A stretch of 64,000 nucleotides of DNA from Mesorhizobium sp. B2-4-15 (GTDB lineage: Bacteria > Pseudomonadota > Alphaproteobacteria > Rhizobiales > Rhizobiaceae): NCBI RefSeq assembly GCF_006658505.1, contig NZ_VFUZ01000017.1, positions 62,001-126,000 on the forward strand, given 5' to 3'. Position 1 is the stretch's first letter, and each line of letters starts with the position of its first letter. Shown here piece by piece: positions 36,259 to 44,511 of the stretch. The notes beneath the pieces are model-generated. The model had not been told where the DNA came from and did not search any database. It was given only the letters and a program-made list of their open reading frames with translations. Both the position numbers and the translations under genes were made by a program.

Positions 36259-36284
36259 CTGGACTTTACCCTCGCCTGGTCAGG

Positions 36285-36644
36285 TTAGCCAGGCAGCGCG
36301 AGCTTCTTCTGCTTGTCCGGCTTGCCGCAGTCGCGGCGGTCGATGGACCGGTTCATGGCATCGATCTCGCCTGACGCCTTGTCGCTGTCGCGCTGGGCCT
36401 TGGAGCGTATGTCGGGCGTGAACGGGCCGAAGCCCATGGCGGGATTGGAGAAGGTCGGCTTCGCGGTCGTCGGGAGGTGGTATTGCTGCGCCAGCCCATT
36501 GCGCTGCGCCAGCAGTTGATCGCATGGCACGCTGTCATACTGCAGCGAAGACTGGATGTTGGCGTCCTGGCGCTCCGACATCGAATTGCCCACGCAGCCG
36601 GCCGTCGCCAGGCAAGATGCCAAGACCATCATGTTCCAGCGCAT
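36285..36644 (-). CDS. Small lipoprotein of unknown function
   Basis: 119 aa from the ATG at 36644 (GGAGGAGC 9 nt upstream). A lipoprotein signal (MVLASCLATAGC) with Cys near residue 17 is clear. The mature part is hydrophilic with two further Cys (VPCDQLLAQRN and DRRDCGKPD) that could form a disulfide. I do not know the family. Confidence 0.75.
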   Translation of the reverse strand: MRWNMMVLASCLATAGCVGNSMSERQDANIQSSLQYDSVPCDQLLAQRNGLAQQYHLPTTAKPTFSNPAMGFGPFTPDIRSKAQRDSDKASGEIDAMNRSIDRRDCGKPDKQKKLALPG

Positions 36645-36757
36645 CTGATATGCTCCTCCAGATATCCCGCCCTGATGCGACCAGATCGCAAATATCAGTC
36701 GCGCACGCAAATCCGACTTTTTCGCAGCAGCGTCACCGCATGACGACCATCCACAAA

Positions 36758-37672
36758 TCATGCGGCGTGACCTTTTCGGGCCACGACCGCCAGCCCGTTG
36801 ACGGGCTGGCGGCGATCCTGCCGGATGGTTGTCGGTTTCAGTGTCAGGATCGAAAATCCATTGGCCTCGAGTATGCGCCTGACGTAGCTATCCGAGTGTG
36901 CATAGCGCCGGGAGGGTTGCAGAGCGAAATCGCCGCCATCCAGGCTCTCGACCGAGAAGACAAACAGGCCACCGCCGGCGAGCAGGCTGGCAACTGTCGC
37001 CACGATGCCCTCCAGCGCGCCGATGTAGATCAGAACATCGGCTGATGTCACCAGATCGGCCTTCTCGCCCGGATAGGAAAATCGCTGCAGATCCGCTTTG
37101 GTCAGCGCGTCATAAACGCCTTTTGCCCGCGCTTTCCTCAACATGCTGGCGGAGATGTCGACTCCTTCCAGCCGGTCGACAATCGGCCTCAGCCTCTCGC
37201 CCATCAGGCCGGTGCCGCAGCCGAGGTCGAGCGCCAGGCGGAAGCGCCCCGGCTCTGTCTGGCGGATGATGGCGTCGAGCACACCGGGCAGCCGGTAGTC
37301 GAGCTTGCCGACCAGCATCTCCTCGAATGTCTCGGCATAATGATCGAAAAGCGTTTCGACGAAGGCACTGGGCGGCGCGGTGGCAACCGGCCCCCTGCCG
37401 ATCAACTGCAATTTGAGGGCCGCGCCCTGGCGATCGGCGGGGTCCAGTTTCAGCGATGTCGTCCAGGCCTGCGCCGCGAGGTCAGGCCTGCCGGCGGCTT
37501 CCTGCATCTCGCCAAGGCGAAACCAGCCCATGGCCCATCGCGGCGCCAGGTCCAGCGCACCAAGCAGCAGCTCGGCCGCCTCCGCGTGATCGCCCGAGGC
37601 AAAGAGCATCTCGGCATAGTCGGCACGACGATCGGCGTTCAGGTCGCCCGACGAGGTCTGAAGCGGTTTCAT
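36758..37672 (-). CDS. TPR-containing class I SAM-dependent methyltransferase
   Basis: 304 aa from the ATG at 37672. The first ~85 residues form tetratricopeptide-type helices (ADYAEMLFASGDHAEAAELL, AMGWFRLGEMQEAAGRPDLA). A Rossmann methyltransferase domain follows: motif I LALDLGCGTGLMGE, then LEGVDISASMLRKA and DLVTSADVLIYIG. The C-terminal SYVRRILEANGF is usual for this fold. It resembles the methyltransferase-like proteins with N-terminal repeats of Rhizobiales; substrate unknown. Soluble. Confidence 0.85.
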   Translation of the reverse strand: MKPLQTSSGDLNADRRADYAEMLFASGDHAEAAELLLGALDLAPRWAMGWFRLGEMQEAAGRPDLAAQAWTTSLKLDPADRQGAALKLQLIGRGPVATAPPSAFVETLFDHYAETFEEMLVGKLDYRLPGVLDAIIRQTEPGRFRLALDLGCGTGLMGERLRPIVDRLEGVDISASMLRKARAKGVYDALTKADLQRFSYPGEKADLVTSADVLIYIGALEGIVATVASLLAGGGLFVFSVESLDGGDFALQPSRRYAHSDSYVRRILEANGFSILTLKPTTIRQDRRQPVNGLAVVARKGHAA

Positions 37673-37823
37673 GATGATGGTTCCACCGGCGGAGGCGTCC
37701 GGCTGCATGTCCATGTAGAGCAAAACATGTCGAAGCTGAACCGAATTGCGTATCCTTTGCCGAGGAGTCAGCAGTCTCCGGTGACAGGCTTCCCGTGGCG
37801 GAATTATATCCTATCTTGGGACG

Positions 37824-38831
37824 ATGCGCGCCAGCGACCTGCTTCATCCCCGGCCCGAGGGCCTCTACTGCCCGCCCGGCGATTTCTTCATCGATCCGGT
37901 GCGGCCGGTGAACCGGGCGCTGATCACCCACGGCCATTCCGACCATGCGCGCTCGGGCCACCGCTCGGTGCTGGCGACGCAGCAGACGCTCGACATTATG
38001 GGCCTGCGCTATGGCGAGGATTTTGCCGGCATCCGCCAAGCGGCGCGCCTCGGCGAGACGATCGTCCTCGGCGGTGTCAGCGTGAGCTTCCATCCGGCCG
38101 GCCATGTGCTGGGCTCGGCGCAGATCTCCGTTGAGCATCAGGGCACGCGCATCGTCGCTTCCGGCGACTACAAGCGTCAGAAGGATGCGACCTGCGCGCC
38201 GTTCGAGCCGATCCGCTGCGACGTGTTCATTACCGAGGCGACCTTCGGCCTGCCGGTGTTTCGCCATCCACCCGATACCGAAGAGATCGCCCGCCTTTTG
38301 AAATCGGCGGCGCAGTTTCCCGAACGCTCGCACCTGGTCGGCGCCTATGCGCTGGGCAAGGCGCAGCGCGTGATGCGGCTGTTGCGCGATGCCGGCTACG
38401 ACAGGCCGCTCTACATCCATGGCGCGCTGGCCAGGCTCAGCGACTATTACCAGAGCCAGGGCATCGATCTGGGAACGCTGGAACCGGCGACGGTGGAAGG
38501 CGGCAGGCAAGACTTCGCCGGCGCCATCGTGGTCGGGCCGCCAGCGGCCTTCGCCGACCGCTGGGCGCGGCGCTTCCCCGATCCGATCTCGTGCTTCGCG
38601 TCGGGCTGGATGCGCATCCGCCAGCGCGCCAAGCAAGGCGGCGTCGAACTGCCGCTGATCATATCGGACCATGCCGACTGGGACGAGCTGACCGCCACCA
38701 TCAAGGAGACTGGCGCCGAGGAGGTCTGGGTCACGCATGGCCGCGAGGAAGCGCTGGTGCGCTGGTGCGAACTCGAAGGCATCGCCGCCCGGCCGCTGCA
38801 TCTGGTGGGCTATGAGGACGAGGGCGATTGA
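37824..38831 (+). CDS. Ligase-associated metallo-beta-lactamase DNA exonuclease
   Basis: 335 aa. Metallo-beta-lactamase motif THGHSDHARSGH (HGHSDH at 36-41) and a beta-CASP-like region with HPAGHVLGSAQI and GDYKRQKD. This matches the exonuclease that travels with an ATP-dependent DNA ligase in bacterial LHR-type repair operons. The ligase follows 4 nt after the stop. It probably trims DNA ends before joining. Confidence 0.9.
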   Translation: MRASDLLHPRPEGLYCPPGDFFIDPVRPVNRALITHGHSDHARSGHRSVLATQQTLDIMGLRYGEDFAGIRQAARLGETIVLGGVSVSFHPAGHVLGSAQISVEHQGTRIVASGDYKRQKDATCAPFEPIRCDVFITEATFGLPVFRHPPDTEEIARLLKSAAQFPERSHLVGAYALGKAQRVMRLLRDAGYDRPLYIHGALARLSDYYQSQGIDLGTLEPATVEGGRQDFAGAIVVGPPAAFADRWARRFPDPISCFASGWMRIRQRAKQGGVELPLIISDHADWDELTATIKETGAEEVWVTHGREEALVRWCELEGIAARPLHLVGYEDEGD

Positions 38832-38835
38832 CGGC

Positions 38836-40437
38836 ATGAACCGCTTCGCCGAACTCCTCGACCGCCTTGTGCTGACCCCGTCGCGCAACGGCAAGCTCAC
38901 TTTGCTCACCGATTATTTCCGCAGCGTCGAGGATCCGGATCGCGGCCTGGCGGTGGCCGCGATCACCGGCGATCTCAAAATCGCGGCGGTCAAACCGGCG
39001 ATGCTGCGCATGCTGGTCACCGAACGCATGGACCCTGTGCTGTTCGGCTATTCCTACGACTATGTCGGCGATCTCGCCGAGACGGTGTCGCTGGTCTGGC
39101 CGCAAACACCCGGCAAAATCCCGAACCGCGAGCCGACGCTTGGCGAGGTCGTGGCCAAACTGCAGGCGGCGAGCCGATCCGACGGACCGAAGGTGCTGGC
39201 GGGGCTGCTCGACAGCGCTGGCATCTCGGCGCGCTTCGCCATCATCAAGCTGGTCACCGGAGGCCTGCGCATCGGCGTCTCGGCGCGGCTCGCCAAACGG
39301 GCGCTGGCGGATCTCGGCGAGGTCGATGTCGCCGAGATCGAGGAGCTCTGGCACGGCCTGTCGCCGCCCTACACCGCGCTGTTCGCCTGGCTGGAAGGCA
39401 AGGCCGACAAGCCTCGGAACACGGCGATGGCGCTGTTCCGCCCGGTTATGCTGTCGAACCCGGTCGGCGACGGCGATCTCGAAAAGCTCGACCCCGTGGA
39501 TTATGCGGCCGAATGGAAATGGGACGGCATCCGTGTGCAGGCGGTAGCGGAAGGGGGCATCCGCCGGCTTTATTCGCGGACGGGCGACGATGTCTCCGGC
39601 GCTTTTCCCGATCTTGCCGACGCCATGCATTTTTCCGCGGCGCTCGATGGCGAATTGCTGGTCGGCGACCCGCGACAGGCGACAGGAACCTTTTCGGACC
39701 TGCAGCAGCGGCTGAACCGCAAGACGGTGACGCCGAAGATGCAGCAGCAATATCCGGCCTTCATGCGCTGCTACGACTTGCTGCAGATCGGCGCCGAGGA
39801 TTTGCGCGCACTGCCCTTCCGCGAACGGCGCGGCCGCCTCGAAGCCTTCGTCAAGACACTCGACCCGAGCCGTTTCGACCTGTCGCCCTTCGTGGCGTTC
39901 ACGGATTGGCAGGCGCTTGAAGACCTGCGCCGTTTGCCGCCGCATCCGATCATCGAGGGCGTGATGCTGAAGCGCTGGGATTCGCCCTATGTCGCCGGGA
40001 GGCCCAAAGGCCCGTGGTTCAAATGGAAGCGCGATCCGCACACGGTGGACGCCGTGCTGATGTATGCCCAGCGCGGGCACGGCAAGCGGTCGAGCTTCTA
40101 CTCGGATTACACGTTCGGCGTCTGGTCGGGAACCGAGGGCGAGGAGGAACTGGTGCCAGTCGGCAAGGCCTATTTCGGCTTCACCGATGAGGAACTGAAG
40201 CAGATCGACAAATATGTCCGGGACAACACGGTCGAACGTTTCGGGCCGGTGCGCTCGGTGCGGGCCGACCGCGACAACGGCCTGGTGTTGGAAGTCGCCT
40301 TCGAGGGGCTCAACCGCTCGACCCGGCACAAATCCGGCGTCGCCATGCGCTTTCCCCGCATCTCACGGCTGCGCTGGGACAAGCCGGCCAACGAGGCCGA
40401 CCGCATCGAGACGCTGCAGGCGCTGCTGGACCGCTAG
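38836..40437 (+). CDS. ATP-dependent DNA ligase (cisplatin-damage-response type)
   Basis: 533 aa from the ATG at 38836; the longer frame overlaps the exonuclease and is a shadow. An N-terminal DNA-binding domain (to ~200) precedes the nucleotidyltransferase core with the adenylated Lys228 in EWKWDGIRVQAV, then LDGELLVGD, EGVMLKRWDSPY and FKWKRDPHTVDAVLMYA, and an OB-fold end. It seals nicks using ATP. The usual companions, an LHR-type helicase and a PdeM-type phosphoesterase, are not adjacent here. Confidence 0.92.
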   Translation: MNRFAELLDRLVLTPSRNGKLTLLTDYFRSVEDPDRGLAVAAITGDLKIAAVKPAMLRMLVTERMDPVLFGYSYDYVGDLAETVSLVWPQTPGKIPNREPTLGEVVAKLQAASRSDGPKVLAGLLDSAGISARFAIIKLVTGGLRIGVSARLAKRALADLGEVDVAEIEELWHGLSPPYTALFAWLEGKADKPRNTAMALFRPVMLSNPVGDGDLEKLDPVDYAAEWKWDGIRVQAVAEGGIRRLYSRTGDDVSGAFPDLADAMHFSAALDGELLVGDPRQATGTFSDLQQRLNRKTVTPKMQQQYPAFMRCYDLLQIGAEDLRALPFRERRGRLEAFVKTLDPSRFDLSPFVAFTDWQALEDLRRLPPHPIIEGVMLKRWDSPYVAGRPKGPWFKWKRDPHTVDAVLMYAQRGHGKRSSFYSDYTFGVWSGTEGEEELVPVGKAYFGFTDEELKQIDKYVRDNTVERFGPVRSVRADRDNGLVLEVAFEGLNRSTRHKSGVAMRFPRISRLRWDKPANEADRIETLQALLDR

Positions 40438-40491
40438 GGCAATTCCAGTGTGCAGCCGCTTTCCGCCCGGAATGACCCAAGGCAACGAGTT

Positions 40492-40530
40492 AGAGCGAGT
40501 CAACGATTCTATCGAACGCTGAACCGCTCT
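40492..40530. repeat. Imperfect intergenic palindrome
   Basis: AGAGCG at the left pairs with CGCTCT at the right, with further pairing (GAGTCA to TGAACC) inside, over 39 bp between convergent genes. It looks like one of the small dispersed palindromes of Rhizobiales and may act as a two-way terminator. Confidence 0.4.
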
Positions 40531-40542
40531 GACTGCTCGCAA

Positions 40543-41667
40543 CTACGGCTCGACCGAGACGCGGATCTCGTAGATGTTGACCGCCTTGCCTTGTTTGTCG
40601 AAATCGGAATTGACGGCGATGGTTCCGGCCGAGCCCGGATGCTTGTTGGGGAACTGCACGTCGAACAAATATTCGTTGCGCTGCTGGCCGACCGCGTAGC
40701 GCTTGCGGCCGCAGTCGCCGAGCTCGCCGAAATTGCAATCGACGGAGATCTGCGTGTCCTTGCCGTCCTCGGCACGGGCGACGATGTCGAAGACCGCGTG
40801 CTTGCCGGCGAGCTTCTCCAGCACGCCCTGTCCGACGTCGAAGACGATCGCCGAACCAGAGGCGCCGGACTGGATACGCAGGAACGAGCCGGTGTCGTCC
40901 TTCATCACCTCTGCCTTGGCGTCCGAGGGAGCGGCCACATGTGTCGGGTCGTTCGGCGAGAACACATTGATCCAGTCACGCGACTGGTCCGGCGCGCCCG
41001 GCTTTGCCGGCGCGTTGGCGCCGTCGGCCGGCGTGAAATCGTCGCCCTCGACGGTCGGCGGCGCCTCCGGCGGCGCTGTATTGAGCTGCGCCGCCGTCTT
41101 GAATACGCCGGTCTGCATGGCGAAAAACAGGCCGATGCCGATTGCTGCTAGCAGGGTCACCGTGAAGAAGATCGCGGTCAGCGGCAGGCGTCGTCCGCGA
41201 ATGCGCCGTTCATCGCGGTCCGGCGCCACTTCGGTCGCTGCTCCCGGCGCGGCGGGGGCTGCGATGTCGATAGCGTCCGGCATGATGTCGGGAACGACCG
41301 GCAGCACGCGCGAGCGCGCCGCGTCGGATGCCGGGTGTACAGGCCCGTCCACGGTAAAGGCGGGCGATGGCGCCTCCTGTCCCGTCTCGACCGCCGGCGC
41401 TACGCCGGCCGTGGGCCCGGCCACCGGTGCGTCGATCTGCGGGGCGACGTCCGGCACCGCCGGCAGGAATTCGGATTCGATTTCGGTGATCTTCGCCTGG
41501 ATCGCCTTGCGGCGCTTGATGGCGACTTCCACTGTCACGCCGGGATTGGCCTGGAGCGCGCGGTCGAGCGCGGCAAAGGCCGACCGGTAGACCCTCTCGC
41601 GAAACGCGCGGTCCTCGGCATTGCCCTTTTCCAAGGCGTTCCGGATCGCTTTTTCGATCGCGTCCAA
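40543..41667 (-). CDS. Single-pass membrane protein of unknown function, 374 aa
   Basis: TTG start at 41667 with GAGGGAT upstream. Residues 1-70 are helical and charged (FRERVYRSAFAALDRALQ, AIKRRKAIQAKITEIESEF), then a Pro/Ala-rich linker, one membrane helix (LPLTAIFFTVTLLAAIGIGLFFAM) and a periplasmic domain of about 170 residues with beta-rich sequence and CNFGELGDCGRKRY, where two Cys may pair. The layout suggests a cytoplasmic sensor or scaffold linked to an outer beta-sandwich that could bind carbohydrate. No family name can be given. Confidence 0.8.
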   Translation of the reverse strand: MDAIEKAIRNALEKGNAEDRAFRERVYRSAFAALDRALQANPGVTVEVAIKRRKAIQAKITEIESEFLPAVPDVAPQIDAPVAGPTAGVAPAVETGQEAPSPAFTVDGPVHPASDAARSRVLPVVPDIMPDAIDIAAPAAPGAATEVAPDRDERRIRGRRLPLTAIFFTVTLLAAIGIGLFFAMQTGVFKTAAQLNTAPPEAPPTVEGDDFTPADGANAPAKPGAPDQSRDWINVFSPNDPTHVAAPSDAKAEVMKDDTGSFLRIQSGASGSAIVFDVGQGVLEKLAGKHAVFDIVARAEDGKDTQISVDCNFGELGDCGRKRYAVGQQRNEYLFDVQFPNKHPGSAGTIAVNSDFDKQGKAVNIYEIRVSVEP

Positions 41668-41917
41668 GCGAGATCCCTCTGCAAATTGTCCAACCCTGCG
41701 TGATGGTTAGCCGCAGGCGACCAATCAATCAACGGGCGGACGGCCGCATTCTGCCTCGACAGCGTGTCCAAAGTCCATCTTGGCGATGTTCCGGCAAACA
41801 AAATCGGACCCTGTCTGCGATTTTCACGCGCAAGGACGGGCGAACCCTGCCGCAAGACCGATCCGAGGCCGGCTTTCGATCTTGACGGAAGCCCGTGCAG
41901 AATTGCCAAGTCGCATC

Positions 41918-41946
41918 TTGAATTCGCAGCCGGTTGAGTCTATCAC
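41918..41946 (+). promoter_or_regulatory. Candidate sigma-70 promoter of tRNA-Thr
   Basis: TTGAAT and TATCAC are 17 bp apart, 31 nt before the tRNA. A GGAGGCC-TT-GGCCTCC palindrome (41959-41974) sits between promoter and tRNA. The rest of the 310-bp gap 41668-41977 shows nothing I can name. Confidence 0.45.
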
Positions 41947-41977
41947 CCAGCCCATCTTGGAGGCCTTGGCCTCCCGG

Positions 41978-42053
41978 GCCGCTTTAGCTCAGTTGGTAGA
42001 GCACATCATTCGTAATGATGGGGTCAGGTGTTCGAGTCACCTAAGCGGCACCA
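41978..42053 (+). tRNA. tRNA-Thr (anticodon CGT)
   Basis: 76 nt including encoded CCA. The acceptor stem GCCGCTT pairs with AAGCGGC; the D arm TAGCTCAGTTGGTAGAGCA, the anticodon stem CATCATT-CGT-AATGATG and the T arm GGTG-TTCGAGT-CACC are all intact. Anticodon CGT reads ACG threonine codons. Mobile-element debris begins directly behind it. Confidence 0.97.
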
Positions 42054-42073
42054 AAACTCAACACCTTGGCTGA

Positions 42074-42274
42074 TCGCCTCGCCGGATTTGTACGCAACGG
42101 AAAAGACTCCAGCCTGCGCCTTCTGCCCAAGAGACCGAGTTTTCCAACCTCATCAACGACGACACTCGCGAACTGGACCGGACGGACCTGTCCGCCGAGG
42201 AGTGCAAAGCCATCGAGCAGCGTAGAGCCACGAATATATGCCCGGCTCCTTTGCGGCAGCATTGGCTCGATTAG
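42074..42274 (+). pseudogene. Possible decayed coding segment behind tRNA-Thr
   Basis: A frame without a start codon runs between stops at 42071 and 42272. Its middle reads TEFSNLINDDTRELDRTD and then LSAEECKAIEQRR, protein-like and with very high GC at third positions, unlike random sequence. Past about 42232 it meets the transposase remnant on the other strand. I cannot name the parent gene; the call is tentative. Confidence 0.25.
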
Positions 42275-42313
42275 CGACCACTCAAAATCCGTCGGCTCAA
42301 ACCGGCGACGCAT
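42236..42313 (-). pseudogene. N-terminal remnant of an IS5-family transposase
   Basis: The minus-strand reading MRRRFEPTDFEWSLIEPMLP, then QRSRA, matches the start of IS5/IS4-type transposases (R-Y/F-E-L-T-D-x-E-W-x-x-I-E-P-L-L-P). After about 25 codons the similarity ends, so the element is truncated. No catalytic DDE region is present. Confidence 0.6.
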
Positions 42314-42315
42314 CA

Positions 42316-42338
42316 CAAGGCTCCCTGCCGGAGCCTTG
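42316..42338. repeat. Hairpin at the edge of the IS remnant
   Basis: Perfect 9-bp stem CAAGGCTCC/GGAGCCTTG with a 5-nt loop, directly before the transposase start. It may be part of the element's end or a terminator. The remaining bases to 42411 hold only a short promoter region for the next gene. Confidence 0.45.
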
Positions 42339-42411
42339 ATTCACCACTTGCTTACCTTGGCAAGCATTTTTATGAGTTTACGGTCCAGACGACGCCTTGT
42401 AGATTGAACCC

Positions 42412-42849
42412 ATGGCGCTCAAACGGATGGACAACATAGGTATCGTCGTCGATGACCTCGGAGAGACGATTGATTTCTTTCTCGAGCTCGGCCTTGAGCT
42501 CGAAGGGCGGGCCACGATCGAAGGAGAATGGTCCGGACGTGTCACCGGATTGGGCGATCAGCACGTCGAGGTTGCCATGATGCGCACGCCAGACGGCCAT
42601 GGCCGGCTCGAGCTATCCCGCTTCCTCACGCCGCCTGCCGTCGCGGATCATCGTAACGCCCCTGTCAACGCTCTCGGCTACCTCCGCGTCATGTTCGCCG
42701 TGGACGACATCGACGACACGCTTGAAAGGCTCCGCAATCGCGGCGCGCAGCTCGTAGGCGAAGTCGTCCAGTACAAGGACGTCTATCGGCTCTGCTACAT
42801 CCGCGGGCCCGAAGGGCTTCTCATCGGACTCGCCCAAGAACTCAACTGA
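42412..42849 (+). CDS. VOC/glyoxalase-fold protein
   Basis: 145 aa. Two beta-alpha-beta-beta-beta units: MDNIGIVVDDLGETIDFFLELGL at the front and LGYLRVMFAVDDIDDTLERL in the second half, ending in CYIRGPEGLLIGLAQEL, the Glu/Leu-rich end of glyoxalase/dioxygenase-superfamily proteins. A metal-dependent isomerase, lyase or resistance role is possible; the substrate cannot be told. It is the first intact gene after the tRNA-linked debris and may be a passenger. Confidence 0.85.
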   Translation: MALKRMDNIGIVVDDLGETIDFFLELGLELEGRATIEGEWSGRVTGLGDQHVEVAMMRTPDGHGRLELSRFLTPPAVADHRNAPVNALGYLRVMFAVDDIDDTLERLRNRGAQLVGEVVQYKDVYRLCYIRGPEGLLIGLAQELN

Positions 42850-42980
42850 GCGCGATACGACGACAATGACGAAGGGCCTGCTAGCGGGGGTGCGAAGGAT
42901 CGCGGCGCCCGCCACGCATATCGCCATTGTCGAGACTCATGTTTGATGTGAAACTCCCGGCGTCAGCATGGAGGCCCAAA

Positions 42981-43169
42981 ATGCCCAACAGTTTCAAGAC
43001 CGGAGACGTCGTCAGGCTGAAGTCGGGAGGTCCGAAGATGACGGTCAGCGACGGCGCGGCTTCCGGCACGTATATGTGCCATTGGTTCAACCGCGAGGGC
43101 GATGTCTGGACCCCGCAACATGCGGGCTTCAAATCGGACCAGCTGGTGGCCGCCGACCAATCCACATAA
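42981..43169 (+). CDS. YodC-like small protein (DUF2158)
   Basis: 62 aa from the ATG at 42981. The segment FKTGDVVRLKSGGPKMTVSD followed by CHWFNREG and FKSDQLV is the full DUF2158/YodC pattern, a small SH3-like beta fold of unknown role. The upstream frame to 42927 adds non-conserved residues. Confidence 0.85.
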   Translation: MPNSFKTGDVVRLKSGGPKMTVSDGAASGTYMCHWFNREGDVWTPQHAGFKSDQLVAADQST

Positions 43170-43293
43170 TCCCAGCCCGACCGCCAACGATAGTGGCCTG
43201 CCTAGCGTGGATTCAGATCACGCCAGGCGCCGTGTTACGGCGACCGCTCCAAGGACGAGCACCACCGTCGACAAATCGGAACAGGCGGCACGG

Positions 43294-43327
43294 CGACCGA
43301 CGGATTTCTCCCGCCGCGGCGTTTAAC
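43294..43327 (+). promoter_or_regulatory. Candidate ECF-sigma promoter, copy 1
   Basis: CGACCGACGGA (43294-43304) and GCGTTTAAC (43319-43327), 59 nt before the EF-hand gene start. The same two blocks with exactly the same spacing occur at 45417-45450, with 26 of 34 positions identical and only the spacer differing. CGTT in the second block is the usual core of ECF -10 elements; the first block differs from the common GGAAC -35. Most likely the promoter read by the sigma factor encoded here. Confidence 0.6.
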
Positions 43328-43386
43328 GGTTGAAGCGTGACCATGGCACGGGCCGTGGCCGACGCCCCAACCGGAGACGCCAGAGC

Positions 43387-43809
43387 ATGATACGCCGTTC
43401 GATCCTTGCCGCTGCCTTGAGCCTGTCGACCGTGGCAGCTTTTGCCCAGACGCAGCCTCCTGCTCCTGCTCCTGCCACACCGCCGGCTGCCGCGCCCAAG
43501 GCCAAGTCCGATCTTACGCTGGCCAAGTTCCAGAGACGGCGGGAGACGGCGATCATGGCCGCCGACACGGATGGCGACGGCAAGATCAGCCTGCTGGAGT
43601 GGGAGGCTTTCCAGGCCAAGCGCAACGCCAAGGGCGATCCAGCCAAATCCTTCGCCCGCATCGATTCCAACCATGACGGCTTCATCGATCGCGCCGAACT
43701 CGACGCGTTCTTCGCCAAGCGCTTCGCCAAGCTGGACAAGAATGGCGACGGGGTTCTCGCGGCCGACGAGATGCCAGGCCACAAATCCGCTCCCAAGGCG
43801 GAGCAATGA
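43387..43809 (+). CDS. Secreted EF-hand protein of the ECF sigma locus
   Basis: 140 aa from the ATG at 43387. A signal peptide (RRSILAAALSLSTVAAFAQ) and an Ala/Pro linker lead to three EF-hand loops: DTDGDGKISLLE, DSNHDGFIDRAE and DKNGDGVLAADE, each with the acidic residues at loop positions 1, 3, 5 and 12. It should bind calcium or another divalent metal in the periplasm. It is the first gene after the candidate ECF promoter and 45 nt before the sigma gene, so it may be sensor or target of the system. Confidence 0.88.
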   Translation: MIRRSILAAALSLSTVAAFAQTQPPAPAPATPPAAAPKAKSDLTLAKFQRRRETAIMAADTDGDGKISLLEWEAFQAKRNAKGDPAKSFARIDSNHDGFIDRAELDAFFAKRFAKLDKNGDGVLAADEMPGHKSAPKAEQ

Positions 43810-43854
43810 CCAAGAGGCCATGACGCGTGATGAACCTCGGGAGTGCGCCAGCAG

Positions 43855-44391
43855 ATGAGCGCCGATCCGGACGAGGAGTTGGTCCGTCGGGTCGGGGCTG
43901 GCGATCCCGCGGCGGTGCGGACGCTTGTCGCGCGCAAGCTGCCGCGCATCCTTTCGCTAGCCGTCCGCATGCTGGGCGACGCGGCGGAGGCCGAGGATGT
44001 CGCCCAGGAAACCTTCGTGCGGATCTGGCGTCATGCCTCGAGCTGGCGGCGCGGCAACGCACGCTTCGACACCTGGATCCATCGGGTGACGCTCAACCTT
44101 TGCTACGACCGGCTGCGCCGGCGCCGCGAATGGGTGACCAACGATTTGCCGGATGTGGTCGACCCGGCCCCGCTTCCCGATTCCCGGGAAGAGACGCATC
44201 GGGTCGAGCGCGCCTTGCAGGCGATCGCGCCACGCCAGCGCGAAGCGATCATCCTGGTCTACTATCAAGAGATGTCCAATATCGAGGCGGCCGCGACCCT
44301 GGAGATCAGCGTCGACGCCCTGGAGAGCCTGCTTTCGCGCGGCCGGCGGGCCCTGCAGGCGATTCTGGCCAGGGATAGCGTCCATGACTGA
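43855..44391 (+). CDS. ECF-type RNA polymerase sigma factor
   Basis: 178 aa from the ATG at 43855 (GGGAG upstream; a GTG at 43843 is an alternative). Region 2 is clear (AVRMLGDAAEAEDVAQETF, then FDTWIHRVTLNLCYDRL), and so is region 4 (ALQAIAPRQREAIILVYYQE, SVDALESLLSRGRRAL), with nothing in between but a short linker, as in ECF factors. It directs RNA polymerase to special promoters; the paired sequences at 43294 and 45417 are likely targets. The membrane protein 120 nt downstream is the likely anti-sigma. Confidence 0.93.
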   Translation: MSADPDEELVRRVGAGDPAAVRTLVARKLPRILSLAVRMLGDAAEAEDVAQETFVRIWRHASSWRRGNARFDTWIHRVTLNLCYDRLRRRREWVTNDLPDVVDPAPLPDSREETHRVERALQAIAPRQREAIILVYYQEMSNIEAAATLEISVDALESLLSRGRRALQAILARDSVHD

Positions 44392-44511
44392 CAAAGGCGC
44401 GACCATGGATGCCGAACATTCATCGCGCTTTGCGGGCGTCCGGTGGGGGGCCGGTCGCTGTCGTTTCCAACCCGCGTGGGCACGCGGCGCAAAAGGGCAA
44501 GGGGAAAGCAA

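Noticed and set aside
41978-42411. tRNA-Thr as the attachment site of an intact genomic island
   Set aside because: No integrase gene and no second copy of the tRNA 3' end are seen in the window; only small debris supports past insertion.
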